Below, in pieces: positions 35,922 through 46,486 of a stretch of DNA of 64,000 nt (the stretch's first letter is position 1; each line of letters begins with the position of its first letter). The notes under the pieces were generated by a model. The model was not told the origin of the DNA, did no database searches, and saw nothing but the letters and a program-made list of their open reading frames with translations. The stretch is from Haliotis asinina (lineage: Eukaryota > Mollusca > Gastropoda > Lepetellida > Haliotidae). The position numbers and the translations under genes were made by a program. The stretch lies in assembly GCF_037392515.1 (NCBI RefSeq), contig NC_090292.1:46861747-46925746 (forward strand), read 5' to 3'.

Positions 35922-36890
35922 AATAAATATGTGTATTATACTGAGTATATGGAGATAAATATGTGTATCATATATGGAGATAAATATGTGTATCATATGG
36001 AGTATATGGAAATAAATATGTGTATCATATATGGAGATAAATATGTGTATGAAATGGAGTATATGGAGATAAATATGTGTATGAAATGGAGTATATGGAG
36101 ATAAATATGTGTATCCTATGGAGTATATGGAGATAAATATGTGTATCCTATGGAGTATATGGAGATAAATATGTGTATCCTATAGAGTATATGGAGATAA
36201 ATATGTGTATCCTATGTAGTATATGGAGATAAATATGTTTATCCTATAGAGTATATGGAGATAAATATGTGTATGAAATGGAGTATATGGAGATAAATAT
36301 GTGTATCCTATGGAGTGTATGGAGATAAATATGTGCATCCTATGTAGTATATGGAGATAAATATATGTATTCTTTGGAGTATATGGAGATAAATGTATCA
36401 TATGGAGTATATGGAGATAAATATGTGTATCCTATATAGCATATGGAGATAAATATGTGTATCCTATGTAGTATATGGAGATAAATATGTGTATCCTATG
36501 GAGTATATGGAAATAAATATGTGTATGAAATGGAGTATATGGAGATAAATATGTGTATGAAATGGAGTATATGGAGATAAATATGTGTATCCTACAGAGT
36601 ATATGGAGATAAATATGTGTATCATATGGAGTATATGGAGAAAAATATGTGTATCATTTGGAGTATATGGAGATAAATATGTGTATCCTATGGAGTATAT
36701 GGAAATAAATATGTGTATGAAATGGAGTATATGGAGATAAATATGTGTATGAAATGGAGTATATGGAGATAAATATGTGTATCCTACAGAGTATATGGAG
36801 ATAAATATGTGTATCATATGGAGTATATGGAGAAAAATATGTGTATCATTTGGAGTATATGGAGATAAATATGTGTATGAAATGGAGTAT
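35922..36890. repeat. 32-bp tandem array, about 30 units
   Basis: Unit GAGTATATGGAGATAAATAT GTGTATCCTATG with variants. A six-unit block (192 bp) is itself repeated (36,495 and 36,687), showing higher-order growth. It ends 32 bases before the acceptor of the Schlafen linker exon. Confidence 0.95.
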
Positions 36891-36922
36891 CCACTTTCTA
36901 TGGTTACAGTTTGTTCTTCCAG

Positions 36923-37544
36923 GGCTTGCTGTCTGGCCACATTCCAAGTCATCTCTTTACCAGAAACGTCTCAGAGATCGACTGGACACGACATTCTACA
37001 ATCACAACGATACAGTCGGTTTACTGTACATGAGTGACTCGCTTGCAGAACTACTGAAAACAGAGAATATATCAGACGTTAAGATACCATCTGATCTTCT
37101 ATTTGAAGCTCTGTATGTGTCGTCAAGCCAGGCGTTGACGCTTCTGTGTGTCGTCGAACACAAACATGACAAAATGGAAGAGAAGCAGAATTACATTCTG
37201 CAACTGACAAGGAAAGTTACAAAGAGGGTTCGTCAGTTTACAGATGAGCACATCAGCTGCATATACGGCCTTCTTGACGGCGATGAACTTCAGGATGATG
37301 ACTCTTTTCATAAATGTTTATTGTGTATGGAGGAGAAGGCCCGTGCATACAATAACCCAGCCTCTTTGAAAATGACGCGACACAAATGTGAGAAAGTATT
37401 GAATGCCTTCATTGCTGCTGTTGGTACGAGGCAGGTGGTTCTTGATGAGAGGGAAGAAGAACTATGGCTCACGGAGGAAGAGTTCTATAAACGGATCAAA
37501 ACCACCGAAGGAACGCATGAGCGCACGGAGGAGGAGGTCATGAG
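36923..37544 (+). CDS. Schlafen-like gene copy 1, SWADL-type linker exon
   Basis: Acceptor TTGTTCTTCCAG at 36,922. The exon reads GLAVWPHSKSSLYQKRLRDRL and onward. Its order of motifs follows the vertebrate Schlafen linker: VGLLYMSDSLAELL (GILIFSQSWAVDLG in SLFN13), a DLLFEALYVSSSQALTLLCV strand region (VICDALLISQNNTPILYTIF), QNYILQLTRKVTKRVRQFT, and ARAYNNPASLKMTRHKCEKV (YPESYNFMTPQHMEALLQSL). The canonical SWADL residues are only partly kept. The frame stays open to a TAA at 37,579, but the downstream exons join in frame only if splicing uses ATGAG|GCAAGT at 37,544/37,545, a classic GC-donor consensus. Retention of that intron would end the protein at TFKR (37,578). Confidence 0.78.
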
Positions 37545-37703
37545 GCAAGTACACGTCCGATATCAAACGTTCAAGAGATAAATCTCAATGTCTCCTGTAA
37601 CGCCATGCAAAGCTGTATGACACGGCTACATAGCAGAGTCGGTATTTGAAATTTTCATACTTAACCAGCTTCCTACAGACATCATATATTGTTTGTAGTC
37701 GAA

Positions 37704-38065
37704 TAAAGTGAAATTAAGATTGCGAACCCTCATAACATTTCAAGTCTCAGAATGTTATTCAACTTAGGATAAAACTTGTTTAACAAGTGATAGTCTCAAA
37801 TCGCTCTATTTGTTTGTTTTTACAAGGGAGTATGCACATTAAATGAAACACCTGGAACATGTAGGTTTGGTCGAAGTTAACGGTCATCACTTACCGCACG
37901 TGGATTTGTTTCACTGTTCCAAGTACTGCGGTTCCCCCCTTGCAATACATAGCAATAACAACGGTTTTAAGCTCGTTTGTTGAACAACTTTTATCCTAAG
38001 TTGAATAAAAATTCTGAGGCTTAAATTTTCAGTCGGCAAGATTCGCAATCCTATTTTCACTTTAA
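37704..38065. repeat. Imperfect inverted repeat in Schlafen intron
   Basis: Arms of about 80 bases: AAAGTGAAATTAAGATTGCG through CAACTTAGGATAAAACTTG on the left, and ACTTTTATCCTAAGTTGAAT through GCAATCCTATTTTCACTTTA on the right, with roughly 75 percent match and a 200-base loop. It could be an old foldback or MITE element. Confidence 0.7.
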
Positions 38066-38203
38066 TTGGTTTATGTTTTTTGAAAGCGAAATTCATCGGT
38101 ACGTTTTCACTGCAGTCTGTAGATGGCAAACACATTTAAAAAGGGTCAGGACATACACACGTTTATATAACCCCATGAATTACATTGCCTATGATAAACT
38201 CAA

Positions 38204-38337
38204 GTGAGTGAGTGAGTGAGTTATTTAACGTAACATCGGCAATATTTCAGCCATATCGTGACGGGAGCATGTTTGATATTGAAATGAAATGTGCATACTT
38301 TATGAAAACCTGTCGTCAAAGGACAGTAAAATAACTA
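38204..38337 (+). mobile_element. Repeat family 3, 5' piece
   Basis: GAGTGAGTTATTTAACGTAA to GACAGTAAAATAACTAGT, then a second copy of the same element begins. Confidence 0.75.
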
Positions 38338-38600
38338 GTGAGTGAGTTAATATTTAACGTCACATCGGCAATATTTCAACCATATCGTGACGAGAACATG
38401 TTTGATATTGAAATGAAATATGTATATATTATATAAACCTGTCATCAAAGGGCCGCAAAACAACTAGAATATCACAGTCATGCCTAAACTACTCTGGAAA
38501 CTTAAAATTAGTAGTAATATTTGGACAAAGCAATATAAAATACGGGCTATACATCACACTCAACTGAAGGTAGATCACCATACCAGCTCAAGTCTTCTTG
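38338..38600 (+). mobile_element. Repeat family 3 copy
   Basis: GTGAGTTAATATTTAACGTC to GAAGGTAGATCACCATACCA, directly joined to the previous piece. Confidence 0.75.
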
Positions 38601-38787
38601 TAACATTGAATGACCACAACTATTTGAATGTATGAGGGAAATACGTGTGGATCTCTTACCTTGCTAATGCCCTTGTAGTTATTACTGTGTCTCGTGTGGC
38701 GGTTGTGGCAGCATTACTATATATTTCACAAACTCCCAGATAGAGTCATCGATATATATATGATGACTTCAATATTCATTTTTTCAG

Positions 38788-38851
38788 AACACTCACGGCG
38801 ACTGACACCAAGAGCAGTGTCAATGGAGACAACGTGAATACTAAGCTGAAC
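38788..38851 (+). CDS. Schlafen-like gene copy 1, short tail exon
   Basis: A 64-bp exon between ATTCATTTTTTCAG and GTAGGT. Only one frame is open, needing two bases from the previous exon, which the GC donor at 37,545 supplies. It reads TLTATDTKSSVNGDNVNTKL and ends on a codon boundary. It is low in complexity, polar and likely disordered. No counterpart in vertebrate Schlafens is recognised. Confidence 0.62.
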
Positions 38852-38903
38852 GTAGGTTCACTTTATAAATTATATGTGCATCGTCAATTGAAAAATTGTG
38901 TTC

Positions 38904-38908
<5 letters not shown>

Positions 38909-38974
<66 letters not shown>

Positions 38975-38986
38975 ATATATATATCC
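38909..38986. repeat. (TG)n / (TATG)n microsatellite
   Basis: TATATATATATG, about 38 bases of TG, then TATG repeats, in a Schlafen intron. Confidence 0.95.
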
Positions 38987-39017
38987 TATTTGTTTGTTAG
39001 TTTGCTTCTTTCTGCTT

Positions 39018-39205
39018 GTTGTTTAACGCCACAGTCAGCCATGTTCCCGCCAATATGACGGCAGTCTCTTACTCATTAAAGAAAAAGCAAACCAGTGATT
39101 GATATCATGAGCATCCACAACAGGCATCAACAAAGCAATAGGCCTGTCCCATCTTGTAGCGCAACCTACAGCAGGCAAGGGTTGTTGAAGAGTCACCCTC
39201 ATCTT
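39018..39205 (+). mobile_element. SINE family 1, strongly eroded
   Basis: TTTAACGCCACAGTCAGCCA, then CAGTGATTGATATCATGAGC, then GCAAGGGTTGTTGAAGAG. Confidence 0.55.
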
Positions 39206-39294
39206 CATGGATTGCATATAAATGTGAGTGACACCGTTTAGGCCATTGGAATGCCTAGCATCTGTAACGAAGTCTGTCTCATTTCATCTTTCAG

Positions 39295-39409
39295 CTGGTG
39301 GAAGAGAGACGAAAATATCGCACTGAATTTGAAATGGTGAATGCTCTACAGAAGAAAACTTCACGCCAACTGGCACGTCTTTATGAACTCAACTCTGAGA
39401 CTCAAGCAT
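39295..39409 (+). CDS. Schlafen-like gene copy 1, coiled-coil tail exon
   Basis: Acceptor TTCATCTTTCAG, donor GCAT|GTAAGA. It reads LVEERRKYRTEFEMVNALQK and on to RLYELNSETQA, a charged helical stretch suggestive of a short coiled coil. It enters in phase 0 from the 38,788 exon and leaves one base, which pairs with the two bases at the start of the 39,933 exon. This chain of compatible phases is the main support that these small exons belong to one gene. Confidence 0.65.
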
Positions 39410-39611
39410 GTAAGAATCCCTCAGTGATGTCACTTTTTGCCCTTTTGGAAACAGTTTGTTTCTTTCACCAAAATCCGTGGGTTCCTTACACTGACATCAT
39501 CAGAAAATTAGAAAGAAAACAATAGCACATAAACAATAAAAAAACCCAATAAATGACTATAATTTCCGCCTAAACCATTGAGTGCAGATAATTTCCGGAC
39601 AACATATTTAA

Positions 39612-39740
39612 TGGAGTGAGTTTGATTTTACGCCGCTTTTAGCAATATTCCATCAACAGCACGGCATCACACCAGAAATGGGCTTCAGACATTGTAGTTT
39701 TGTCGGGAATCGAACCCGGATCTTCTGTATGACGAATATC
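39612..39740 (-). mobile_element. tRNA-derived SINE family 2 copy
   Basis: Reverse-strand copy: ACGCCGCTTTTAGCAATATT, then GGGAATCGAACCCGGATCTT (intact B box), A-box end missing. Confidence 0.75.
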
Positions 39741-39932
39741 AATGGAATATTGACAAATGCCTTGTACAATTTTACTCACCATGAATGAGGCACTTGATGC
39801 GAAAAAAAGTTCTTTAGTGTCCTTGCAAAATTATGTTGCTTAAATTCTTATTTTGAACCTAATTTTAAGCCAGTAAACCATATGTATATGAATGACTAAT
39901 TCCCGCTGCCCGTTTTCATTTATTTTACCCAG

Positions 39933-40021
39933 ATATGCCTCTTCTGAAAGCACACCGTTCACAAAAGACCGCTCCACTGGGCACCGTGAAGGTGAAGACC
40001 ACAGACGCTGCTACTCAAACA
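39933..40021 (+). CDS. Schlafen-like gene copy 1, basic tail exon
   Basis: Acceptor TTTATTTTACCCAG, donor AACA|GTAGGC. In the phase set by the previous exon it reads YMPLLKAHRSQKTAPLGTVK and on to KTTDAATQT, rich in Lys and Thr. No known domain; probably disordered. It ends on a codon boundary. Confidence 0.6.
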
Positions 40022-40135
40022 GTAGGCGTTTCCAAAATTATTCATATCTCAAAAGAGATGACCTTTGTTGTGACCTTATGAAAGAAGGGCACCAGTGCCC
40101 TCACCTGAAACCCCGATAAGATCTGGCTTAGAATT

Positions 40136-40310
40136 AATCATCAGCAATCTACGCTTGTCCTAACAGATCGGGTGGCCAGGCAGTTGTGTAGACCAATGCT
40201 CGTGTTGTCGATCACTGTATTGTGTGGTCATTTGGACTCAAGTTATCAACAGACACCCACCATGTTACTAAAATATTGCTGGGGCGTGCGGCGTTAAACA
40301 GCAGTCAACC
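40136..40310 (-). mobile_element. SINE family 1, eroded reverse copy
   Basis: CATCAGCAATCTACGCTTGT through GCTCGTGTTGTCGATCACTG to GCTGGGGCGTGCGGCGTTAA. Confidence 0.7.
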
Positions 40311-40384
40311 AGCCTGCTATAATTCTTTCTTAAGTTTGTTTGCATTCAAATGTTCTGAAACCATGGACCCGTTAAGATCCCGGG

Positions 40385-40622
40385 GTAGATTAGGCCTTCA
40401 GCAATCCAAGCTTGGCGACTATGCTTGCCGTAAGAGGCGACTAACGGGATCGGTTGGTCAGGCTCCCTGACTCGGTTGACACATGCCATCGGTTCCCAAT
40501 CGCACAGATCGGTGCTCATGTTGTTGGTGACTGGATTGTTTCGTCCAGACTCGATTATTTACACACCGCCGCCATTGAGCTTGAATATTGCTGAGTGCGG
40601 CGTAAAACTAAACTCACTCACC
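40385..40622 (-). mobile_element. SINE family 1, full-length reverse copy
   Basis: CCTTCAGCAATCCAAGCTTG to GAGTGCGGCGTAAAACTAAA and CTCACTCACC, the complete element on the minus strand between two Schlafen tail exons. Confidence 0.88.
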
Positions 40623-40851
40623 CTGAAACCATGTACCCACTGATAAAACCTGCTGTCCGGAGTTAGGAGCAGCGTTGCTCCTGGATGGTATCCCTTTTCC
40701 ATTGTGAAATTGGTACAAAGTAAGCTGCTTGATCTTTTAAATGCTGAAAGTAGGATAAAGTAACGGGCAAAACTTATACACCACTCAAATCAGTTTCATG
40801 TGGATCAGACACACGAGAGCCTTATTTAACAACCTGGTGTCTTGTGTTCAG

Positions 40852-40905
40852 GTCGAGCCAAGGAAGAGTCGAAGGAAACAAATCCACGATGTTCAAGAAT
40901 ACAGG
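40852..40905 (+). CDS. Schlafen-like gene copy 1, Arg/Lys-rich tail exon
   Basis: A 54-bp exon between CTTGTGTTCAG and GGTAAGC (donor G|GTAAGC), phase 0 to phase 0. It encodes VEPRKSRRKQIHDVQEYR. The cluster PRKSRRK resembles a nuclear-localisation or nucleic-acid-binding basic patch (inference). Confidence 0.62.
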
Positions 40906-41502
40906 GTAAGCGCTTTATGATCGAGTGTGTTTCATTGCTGCTTTAAACTGTTAAGGCGTGTGTCAGCTCAATGTGTCAGATGCCAACTTTTTGTTGTGAA
41001 ATTAATGGGCAGACCAAATCTAACAGCTGAGGTTCTGAGCCCACATCTCTGGTTTCCTGAAGTTCTGAGCCCACATCTCTGGTTTACTGAAGCGATGAAA
41101 ACCTGCTCCCTTGCACATCTTCAGATGCCTTTGGCCAACATTGTCAGCTTTCATGACATGGAATGCTAATTTAATCCTGTAAATTTATATCAATTTTATT
41201 TTCAAGAGGCCAAATTGAGACTATTGTTTTAACATAACTGGGCATCTTAACTGACAAAATCACAGATAATAACAACGAATGATATGACAACAGGAAAATT
41301 AGTTCCACAATTTTCACAATTGAGGTGGAATGCCTGTATGGACATTTGCCCCTATATCCTGAAGCAAATGCCAAATACCGTCATATATGAATATAGTTTA
41401 ACCTTCTTACAAACCTTATTGATTTTTGAAATGATGCCGAAAGCATGTTATGTTTGGATGAGTGTTTAATGCCACAATAAGCAATATCCCAGCTGTGTGT
41501 GG

Positions 41503-41768
41503 GTGAGTGAGTTAATAATATTTAACTTCACATGTACATCGGCAATGTTTCATATCGTGATGAGAAGGCATTTGACATGAAAATAGAATTTTCGTACATT
41601 ATAACAAAAACCAAAACAAACAAACAAAATAACTGTTGACGAAGGGCAGTAAACCAACTTGAATATCACAACCAGAATTGAAAATAGGTTGAAAAGTTAA
41701 AACTGATAACAATATTTATACAATACAAATAAGCACAGGCTACAGATCGCCAACAACAATAGGTAGGT
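41503..41768 (+). mobile_element. Repeat family 3, eroded copy
   Basis: GTGAGTGAGTTAATAATATT, then ATCGGCAATGTTTCATATCG, then CAACAACAATAGGTAGG. Confidence 0.65.
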
Positions 41769-41782
41769 CTATCAAATAGGTC

Positions 41783-41925
41783 TGTAAGTAACCCCAGTGA
41801 TCAATCGACCTACGCAGCTGGAATATGATGACTTGCATCAACCATGTCAGCGAGTCATATGATCCCGTCGGTGGCATCTCTTGGAAAACGTGTTCCTGAG
41901 GGCGAATTCTAACACCGGTGTTCAC
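41783..41925 (+). mobile_element. SINE family 1, 3' piece
   Basis: CCCCAGTGATCAATCGACCT to GGGCGAATTCTAACACCGGT, eroded. Confidence 0.65.
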
Positions 41926-42298
41926 AGGTCAAATCACTGTGTAAAACGACAAGCTAGAAATATGATTCCAGTGAACACTGATTATTATTACAGATTAAGA
42001 TAGATATGTAGCAGAGAGGGTTCGGGTAAGGCACAGTCAGGCTGGTAAGGCTCATCATCAGCTCAGGGCCCTCGCCCCCTCTACACGCAGCCCAGACAGC
42101 GAATGGGACTTCTCCCAGGAAACACTGCCTAGACGAACCCACCAAGAACTTTCCGGAGAATATGGAGGCTTCCCAACACAGCAGCCTTCTGCATTACCCA
42201 GATTGAAAAGTTAGACATATGATTCTAATGAACACCGAATATTATTACTGCCGCTTTAAGCAATGAACTAATGAACACATTCTTATATTATTTTTCAG

Positions 42299-42388
42299 AG
42301 ATCAAAATCTGCACAATGCAAGAGATCACGCCCTCCAAGTGGACTCCAACCACGGAGCGAAGGCTGTCTATTGATACACGTGTATTAA
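42299..42388 (+). CDS. Schlafen-like gene copy 1, last coding exon
   Basis: Acceptor TTATATTATTTTTCAG at 42,298. Phase 0 reading gives RSKSAQCKRSRPPSGLQPRS and then EGCLLIHVY and TAA at 42,386-42,388. With the seven exons upstream this makes 2,198 coding bases: two bases completing a split codon plus exactly 732 codons (731 residues and stop). Another basic patch (CKRSRPP) follows the one in the previous exon. Where long vertebrate Schlafens have a helicase, this protein ends in an unrelated tail. Confidence 0.65.
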   Translation, partial: RSKSAQCKRSRPPSGLQPRSEGCLLIHVY

Positions 42389-42640
42389 CGTGTGTTCAGG
42401 TCATTTATAGTCTGTATAGTGTCCTCACAAATATGACATAAATACCTCCATGTATATATAAATCTTCATTCCTCTTGTTGACAATGTTAAAACACATCAC
42501 TATGAATAGCGATGAAAGAACTATGCATACCATTAGCCGTACAAACCCGGAGTATGAGCGAAGTTGAACATGTGCTTTCACCGGAAGCAGACGACTAGAA
42601 GGGAGGTCACTCTAAAATGATGTGTAACTAGTGAACTGGC

Positions 42641-42646
42641 AATAAA
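42641..42646 (+). terminator. Polyadenylation signal AATAAA of Schlafen copy 1
   Basis: AATAAA lies 253 bases after the Schlafen stop codon on the same strand. It is the first canonical signal downstream of the stop that I see, and is consistent with a 3' UTR of about 270 bases. Confidence 0.45.
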
Positions 42647-43258
42647 GTGAATGAAGCACTCGTAAAGGGTAGTAGTGTGCCCACCAGCGAGAGCTACAGC
42701 CAGGTCAGAATGGAACACAAAGGCATGCAATTAATGCATACCAAATAATTAAATGGCCCTATGCGGGGCACCACAGTCTACGTGAGCAATCTTGGAATAA
42801 TGGAATCGTCAGGAAGAGGAATATTGTATCTGAAGTAACGTAAAAATGTCAATCTGCAGTTTCAGTACTTTGAGTAATTTTGATGATGCTGACATACAAG
42901 ACGGATCTGCTCATCCCAGTAAGACCATTGCCTGGGTGGTCATCTAATGCAAAATCCCTGCATATGAAGTAAACACACAATGTGCAAACACTGATTTTCA
43001 CCTGCATTCTGTGTGCAGTATGAATGATCAATGTCAACACGAATGTTCGTATATTGTGTATACAATACAAAAAGAAGTTGACATCTATATTTTGGCTTGA
43101 ATATCAACGTGTACATGCCTCTCAAGAACCTCAGTATAAATCAAGTCTAGTTCGGTTCCCGTTTTTTGTGTTTTTTTTGTCTTTAGCTCTTCATAGTTGG
43201 TTGATGATGTGTGCTTTATTTCAATGTCTACATCTGAAGCTTGACAAAATCCCTTGTA

Positions 43259-43348
<90 letters not shown>
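43259..43348. repeat. (TG)n microsatellite, about 44 units
   Basis: Nearly pure TG run. Confidence 0.97.
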
Positions 43349-43349
<1 letters not shown>

Positions 43350-43746
43350 TACTTTTGGTCTGTGTTACATCCACCCAGTGATTGTTTATAGAGATACCTA
43401 GATAATGTATATTTTTCCCTTGGTGTATGTTACATCCATCCAGTTTTTGTTGATCTAGGTGCCTATATATACGTATGTTTTACTTTTGGTCTGTGTTACA
43501 TCCATCCAGTGATTTTTATTGAGGTACCTAGATAAATGCAGATTTTATTATTTATTTTATTCTGTGGTACATCCATCCAATGATTGTTTTATACGTACCT
43601 AGATACGTACCATGTATGTTTTACTGCTGATTCATATTACATCCATCTAGCTTTTGTTGATATAGGTGCCTAGATATAAGTATGTTTTACTTTTGATCTG
43701 TGTTAGAGAAATACCTAGATACATGTATATTTTACTTTTGGTCTGC
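43349..43746. repeat. Degenerate tandem array, about 70-bp unit
   Basis: Five to six imperfect copies of TTACTTTTGGTCTGTGTTAC, CATCCATCCAGTGATTGTT and TACCTAGATA, probably seeded beside the TG run. Confidence 0.85.
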
Positions 43747-44349
43747 AGTATTGACTCATGTATGCTTGACAACGGCACAACAGGAACGTCGCTCTCACGA
43801 ATTAAAGAAGATGTTATCCATTAAGTTTGTTCTATATATTGTACTTCCCAACTTCCAGAATGCCATTTAAAGAAGTAATCACGTTGCTGTCAAAATATCA
43901 TTATTTTATCAATTATTAGTATACGATTTTGTACGTTAGATAGCTTTTGGCCTGTCCATGTGACCTTGTTTAGCCTGTGTTATTTTATTTCTTTCTCTCC
44001 GAATATTTTAATTAAGACAAGATCATAGGAAAACATCAGCTTTATTTAGAATACCGTTACAAACATAATAAGCTCTGACACAGAAAGAAAAGCTAATAAT
44101 TTCGATACTTCCCTACTTCGGTCAAACCAGTTAGGAATGCCTTCAAATTTTGATGCCATAAACATGGTCTGATAGCCATCTGGTATTCGTTCGAAAACAC
44201 AACCTAGCTTTCATGGAAGAATTATTTCCAAATGGCTTTCCAGTATTGGCGAATGGACAAACTGTTGAACAAAACCTATAACCATGTATTGTATCAACTC
44301 TTCGTCCCGCTGAGAAGAGAAAGTTAAATACAAGACATTTATCTTGGTC

Positions 44350-44503
44350 TTATACTAAGTCATCTGCGATCATCCGCTGCTCTTCCTGCATAGGCTCAAA
44401 CTGCGTCTCAGGTGTGTCACGTGGAGGAAGGTTGGTGAAACGGGAGACAACTCCCACCATTAGGCAATCACTGGCGACATTTACTGTGGTGCCAAAACGA
44501 TCC
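44350..44503 (-). CDS. SLC1-family transporter, last exon
   Basis: Read on the minus strand from acceptor CCTTCCAG: DRFGTTVNVASDCLMVGVVS and a polar tail ending ADDLV and TAA. It matches TM8 of SLC1 carriers (DRFRTMVNVLGDALGAGIV). The Asp that holds the substrate amino group and the Asn and Asp of the sodium site are kept. The Arg that binds the acidic side chain in glutamate carriers is Gly. ASCT neutral amino acid carriers also lack this Arg (Thr or Cys), so a neutral or changed substrate is more likely than glutamate. The tail may be a PDZ ligand (inference). Confidence 0.85.
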
Positions 44504-44777
44504 CTGGAAGGACATGCTTAAATCAGCCGCAGATACCTTATGTTTTTACCAGAGCTCGTTTTGTTCTTTTCATTTATTACAATTTTTAGAAAAAAAGTTT
44601 CACTTAAGGATATAAACAGCAAGAGTAATAAAATATACGATTTAATAATAAATAAATAAATATTTAATAAATATACGATTTTTATCTCTCAGAGGATGAT
44701 GTCAAGCTCTTCTTCATACACAAAGGAACAAATGCTGGTATTTCACATCAGCCGAAGTGATTTTTATGAAAACTTAC

Positions 44778-44912
44778 ATCAGCCAGCCGATCGTAAGCAG
44801 CAAGGAGGCGCCTCGAACTGGGAGGCCAATCGCCCGTAGGACAAGCATCAGCATTGCCAGATCAGACGCAGGTATGCTGGCAGTTCCAATACTGACGAGG
44901 AACGCTGCTAAA
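44778..44912 (-). CDS. SLC1-family transporter, penultimate exon
   Basis: Bounded by ..CTATAG and AT|GTAAGT. It reads LAAFLVSIGTASIPASDLAM and on to LLLTIGWL, matching hairpin HP2 and the start of TM8 (TAASIGAAGIPQAGLV in EAATs). The glycine-rich AAGIP tip is TASIP here. The split codons with both neighbours restore C and M (L-M-D-R), so the three exons read through without a break. Confidence 0.85.
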
Positions 44913-45192
44913 CTATAGAACATAGAGACATTTGGTGTTTTTAGCTTGAACATTAGTTATAGCAGAAAACGATATATCGGAACACAGGCAAGTATGATAC
45001 TGTACTGGCGATACAGTATCACAGATTAAAAGGCACACACACGCACGCACGCACACACACACACGCACACACACATTATGGCATGCTTATAAAATCTTGT
45101 GTTTATATTTGGAGTGTTACTTATTCGTGAACAATGGGTGGGAATGTTATTGCTTGTGAAATGTGTTATGTTATGGACCTATTTTTTTAGTT

Positions 45193-46187
45193 CTCATATG
45201 TATGTATATCTATGTATATATCATATGTATGTATATCTATGTATATATCATATGTATGTATATCTATGTATATATCATATGTATGTATATCTATGTATAT
45301 ATCATATGTATGTATATCTATGTATATATCATAGGTATGTATATCTATGTATATATCATATGTATGTATATCTATGTATATATCATATGTATGTATATAT
45401 CATATGTATGTATATCTATGTATATATCATAGGTATGTATATCTGTGTATATATCATATGTATGTATATCTATGTATATATCATATGTATGTATATCTTT
45501 GTATATATCATATGTATGTATATCTATGTATATATCATATGTATGTATATCTATGTATATATCATATGTATGTATATCTGTGTATATATCATATGTATGT
45601 ATATATCATATGTATGTATATCTATGTATATATCATATGTATGTATATCTGTGTATATATCATATGTATGTATATCTATGTATATATCATAGGTATGTAT
45701 ATCTGTGTATATATCATATGTATGTATATCTATGTATATATCATATGTATGTATATCTGTGTATATATCATATGTATGTATATCTGTATATATCATATGT
45801 ATGTATATCTATGTATATATCATATGTATGTATATCTGTGTATATATCATATGTATGTATATATCATATGTATGTATATCTATGTATATATCATATGTAT
45901 GTATATCTGTGTATATATCATATGTATGTATATCTATGTATATATCATAGGTATGTATATCTGTGTATATATCATATGTATGTATATCTATGTATATATC
46001 ATATGTATGTATATCTGTGTATATATCATATGTATGTATATATCACATGTATGTATATCTATGTATATATCATATGTATGTATATCTGTGTATACATCAT
46101 ATGTATGTATATCTATGTATACATCATATGTATGTATATCTATGTATATATCATATGTATGTATATCTATGTATATATCATATGTAC
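45193..46187. repeat. 27-bp tandem array of about 1 kb in SLC1 intron
   Basis: Unit ATATGTATGTATATCTATGT ATATATC with shorter variants that skip part of the unit. It accounts for the 314- and 262-codon frames of type MYVYLCIYH, which are not genes. Confidence 0.96.
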
Positions 46188-46486
46188 ATCTGAGGCCGAA
46201 GAAAGGAAGGTCAGACAATGCACACCTACTTGACCTTGAACATTACTTCCAGCGAGAGCAGGAAAGAATACTTTTGAACACAGGCAATTAATAGACAAAG
46301 CAATTGTCAAAGCAATATGACAGACACAGAAATACAGACACACAAAATGAACATGATAGTATGCTTATTAGATGTCACTCCTTGTACCAAACATTGCTTA
46401 TGACAATGGAGCACGGTTTATCAGTCTGAATACAGATGTAATGCATGTGTGTGTTTAGTTTCACTCTCCATTACTCTTTCTCTTAC

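Larger units (their letters stand above)
42389..44349. other. Space between convergent Schlafen and SLC1 3' ends
   Basis: After the Schlafen 3' UTR there is no coding signal. It contains a TG microsatellite and a degenerate 70-bp tandem array, listed separately. Confidence 0.5.

Noticed and set aside
35922-36890. Regular array that could look like CRISPR
   Set aside because: Units follow each other without unique spacers, in an animal intron; an ordinary tandem repeat.
37545-37581. Stop at 37,579 as the normal end of the Schlafen protein
   Set aside because: Five further exons join in one open frame through the GC donor; kept only as a possible retained-intron form.
45099-46291. Long open frames (up to 314 codons) with MYVYLCIYH repeats
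   Set aside because: Produced by the 27-bp tandem array, open in several frames at once; no start or splice context.
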